NCBI GenBank assembly: GCA_934256595.1 | Contig: CAKQOW010000075.1 | Coordinates: 1 to 7,352 of the forward strand | DNA: 7,352 bases | Reading direction: 5' to 3' | Source: an uncultured Clostridia bacterium | GTDB lineage: Bacteria > Bacillota > Clostridia > Peptostreptococcales > Anaerovoracaceae | Part shown: in pieces, positions 6,031-7,352 of the stretch | Numbering within the stretch: position 1 is the stretch's first letter | Layout: the number at the start of each line of letters is the position of its first letter | The notes under the pieces: model-generated | What the model was told of the DNA's origin: nothing | The model's database searches: none | The model's input: only the letters and a program-made list of their open reading frames with translations | Position numbers and translations under genes: made by a program

Positions 6031-7263
6031 ATGAAGAAACTGATTAAAAAATTTAAAAGCATGCATATGAGAATTAACGGCTTTTATGGCGCCAAAGCGC
6101 GCTGGTGGCTAAATTCGGTAGAGTATGACCGTAAGTACAATACAGCATATTCTGCAGCCCAGAAGAAATGAGCCTACAAGAATGGCTTTTTACCTGCAAT
6201 AGCCGAAAGATATAATATTAATGCAGATAATATTTCAGACTATATATCAGTATATGATTATACTCATATATATCCTGTAAACGATATATTCAGAAAATGG
6301 ATAAAGGACAGAGTAACCACTAGGAATGTACTTAAGCCTTACAGCAGCAACCTTCCTGAAGCCTACTATCACATATATATGCGAGATGGAGCTCCTATGA
6401 TAATCTGTCTTGCAGACTGTCCTGAAGAGTACGGCGATGACTTTGAGGGGATTATTCATGATATTATCAAGTATGTTGACGGGTAGCTGTATTACAATAA
6501 CAGGCCTGTTGATGAAAAACAGCTGGTAGCTATAATTAAAGAAGAAATTTCTGTTTCCATCCGCGTTTTAATCGAGTATGTCGAAGAAGCGGAAGCTTTC
6601 AGATCACCGGTGGAAGGTAGGCCTAATATACTTAGGCTTATGGTATACAATAAGTTTGCAGATAATCCTAAAATAGGACAGGCTTATCTGAGATATAATA
6701 CGGTTGTAAATGCTGAAGATGAAATAAATGAGATGGGCGACCGCACCGGAGACAATATATCAGAGTTTACAAATCCGAACAATGATCAGAGAGAAATTAC
6801 GGTAGATGACGGTGTCTACGAAAAGAATTTTATGGAGGATCAGATTGTTTTACCTACCGCAGACGGCAGGGTGGCTGTTTCCCGTAATATATACGTACCG
6901 GTAAACCTGGAGGACGGTTCCTATAACGGAGGTAAAAGACTTAGCGAAGCCAATGTCATAGAAGCTGTAGAAACAGATCTGCTTTCAGGCAGACTGCTCA
7001 AAGGCAGTATACCTAGGTGGAAAGAGCTTAATAAGCTGATTGAAGATATATGCTTATTCCTGCCGCAGCTGGAGCTTATGAGTGTTGATGTCATAATTAC
7101 AGAGAATGGATTTAAGCTGGTGGATTTTTCAGACCAGCCGTATTATCCGCAGGTTGTCGGCTTTAATGCTGAAATGACAGATTATTTCAAAATGAAAATC
7201 AGTCAGAGGCATGAACAGATTAAAGATCCGGAGTTCAGAAGAAATAATTTTAACACGCCGTGA
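6031..7263 (+). pseudogene. Sugar-transfer-associated ATP-grasp protein, two nonsense codons
   Basis: One reading frame of 410 codons runs from an ATG with AGGAG 6 nt upstream to a TGA at 7261, broken by TGA at 6169-6171 (codon 47) and TAG at 6484-6486 (codon 152). Protein-like sequence continues in the same frame across both stops, so these are point nonsense changes without frameshift. The C-terminal part resembles the sugar-transfer-associated ATP-grasp family (IPRWKELNKLIEDI, then DVIITENGFKLVDFSDQP; earlier NILRLMVYNK). The middle part (WIKDRVTTRNVLKP, LADCPEEY) fits the N-terminal half of such proteins as I recall them. Family members occur in surface-polysaccharide gene sets and probably ligate an acid to an amine. 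Codon 47 was probably Trp (TGG to TGA) and codon 152 Lys or Gln. A GTG at 6610 gives a 217-codon frame but lacks a ribosome binding site. Intact control signals suggest recent loss. Confidence 0.75.
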
Positions 7264-7325
7264 GCAAGAAATCCCCCACTTCTATAAGTGGTGGGATGAA
7301 TTGTGATTAACACGGCGATTTCTTG
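7250..7325. repeat. Bulged-T hairpin inside direct and inverted repeats, possible IS200/IS605-type end
   Basis: The core hairpin pairs 7271-7275 with 7293-7297 and 7276-7281 with 7286-7291, leaving one extrahelical T (7292) and a CTAT loop. Around it lie a perfect 9-bp inverted repeat, CAAGAAATC (7265-7273) and GATTTCTTG (7317-7325), and an 11-bp direct repeat with one mismatch, TTAACACGCCG (7250-7260) and TTAACACGGCG (7307-7317). There is no T-run, so terminator function is doubtful. Terminal hairpins with a bulged T are typical of IS200/IS605 elements (established for IS608). No transposase is in the window, so this is a tentative call. Bases 7326-7352 show nothing further. Confidence 0.4.
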
Positions 7326-7352
7326 ACTCCTGCATCTTGCTGTACTATGATA

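Noticed and set aside
6169..6171. TGA read as tryptophan across the genome (alternative code)
   Set aside because: spoVS and the 38-codon gene end normally at TGA, and the same gene also carries a TAG that a TGA-to-Trp code would not explain.
1..7352. CRISPR array, tRNA or rRNA genes
   Set aside because: No regularly spaced direct repeats, cloverleaf-like segments or rRNA-like sequence were seen on either strand.

Overview
This window looks like the chromosome of an anaerobic, spore-forming member of the Clostridia. The reasons are the A+T-rich sequence, purine-rich ribosome binding sites, a near-perfect SpoVS sporulation regulator, and a secreted repeat-rich surface protein of a type common in gut Clostridia. 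All sound genes end in ordinary TAA, TAG or TGA stops, so the standard bacterial code applies. The species cannot be named from this sequence.

Left part (1-1567): a complete Tn916/phage-type tyrosine integrase lies on the minus strand (167-1210). The same 17-bp pattern, two GGTAC cores spaced 11 bp apart, occurs on both sides of the gene, and a 13-bp inverted repeat overlaps its stop codon. No excision, replication or conjugation genes are visible. The integrase is therefore either the edge of an element that continues to the left or a solitary remnant. Bases 1-166 hold only ambiguous open frames that run off the edge.

Middle part (1568-5220): a good sigma-A-type promoter drives an 825-residue secreted protein. 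It has about six repeated beta-rich modules, a Big_2-like Ig domain and a C-terminal fibronectin-III-like domain, with no visible wall anchor. It ends at a 30-bp palindromic hairpin shared with a convergent two-gene unit. That unit is a YprB-like RNase H-fold exonuclease followed 2 nt later by a 38-codon single-membrane-segment peptide. The exonuclease leader holds two hairpins with identical CCCCU loops.

Right part (5221-7352): divergent from the exonuclease is spoVS, followed by a clear intrinsic terminator. Next is a promoter and a strong ribosome binding site leading into a gene of the sugar-transfer-associated ATP-grasp type. It is broken by two in-frame stops (TGA at codon 47, TAG at codon 152) with no frameshift, so it looks like a recent pseudogene. 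Just past its end is a bulged-T hairpin within direct and inverted repeats, resembling an IS200/IS605-type transposon end.

There is no single large operon. Most units are monocistronic with their own promoter and terminator. The least ordinary parts are the integrase-flanking repeats, the unlisted membrane peptide with its structured upstream leader, the doubly interrupted ATP-grasp gene, and the right-edge hairpin.
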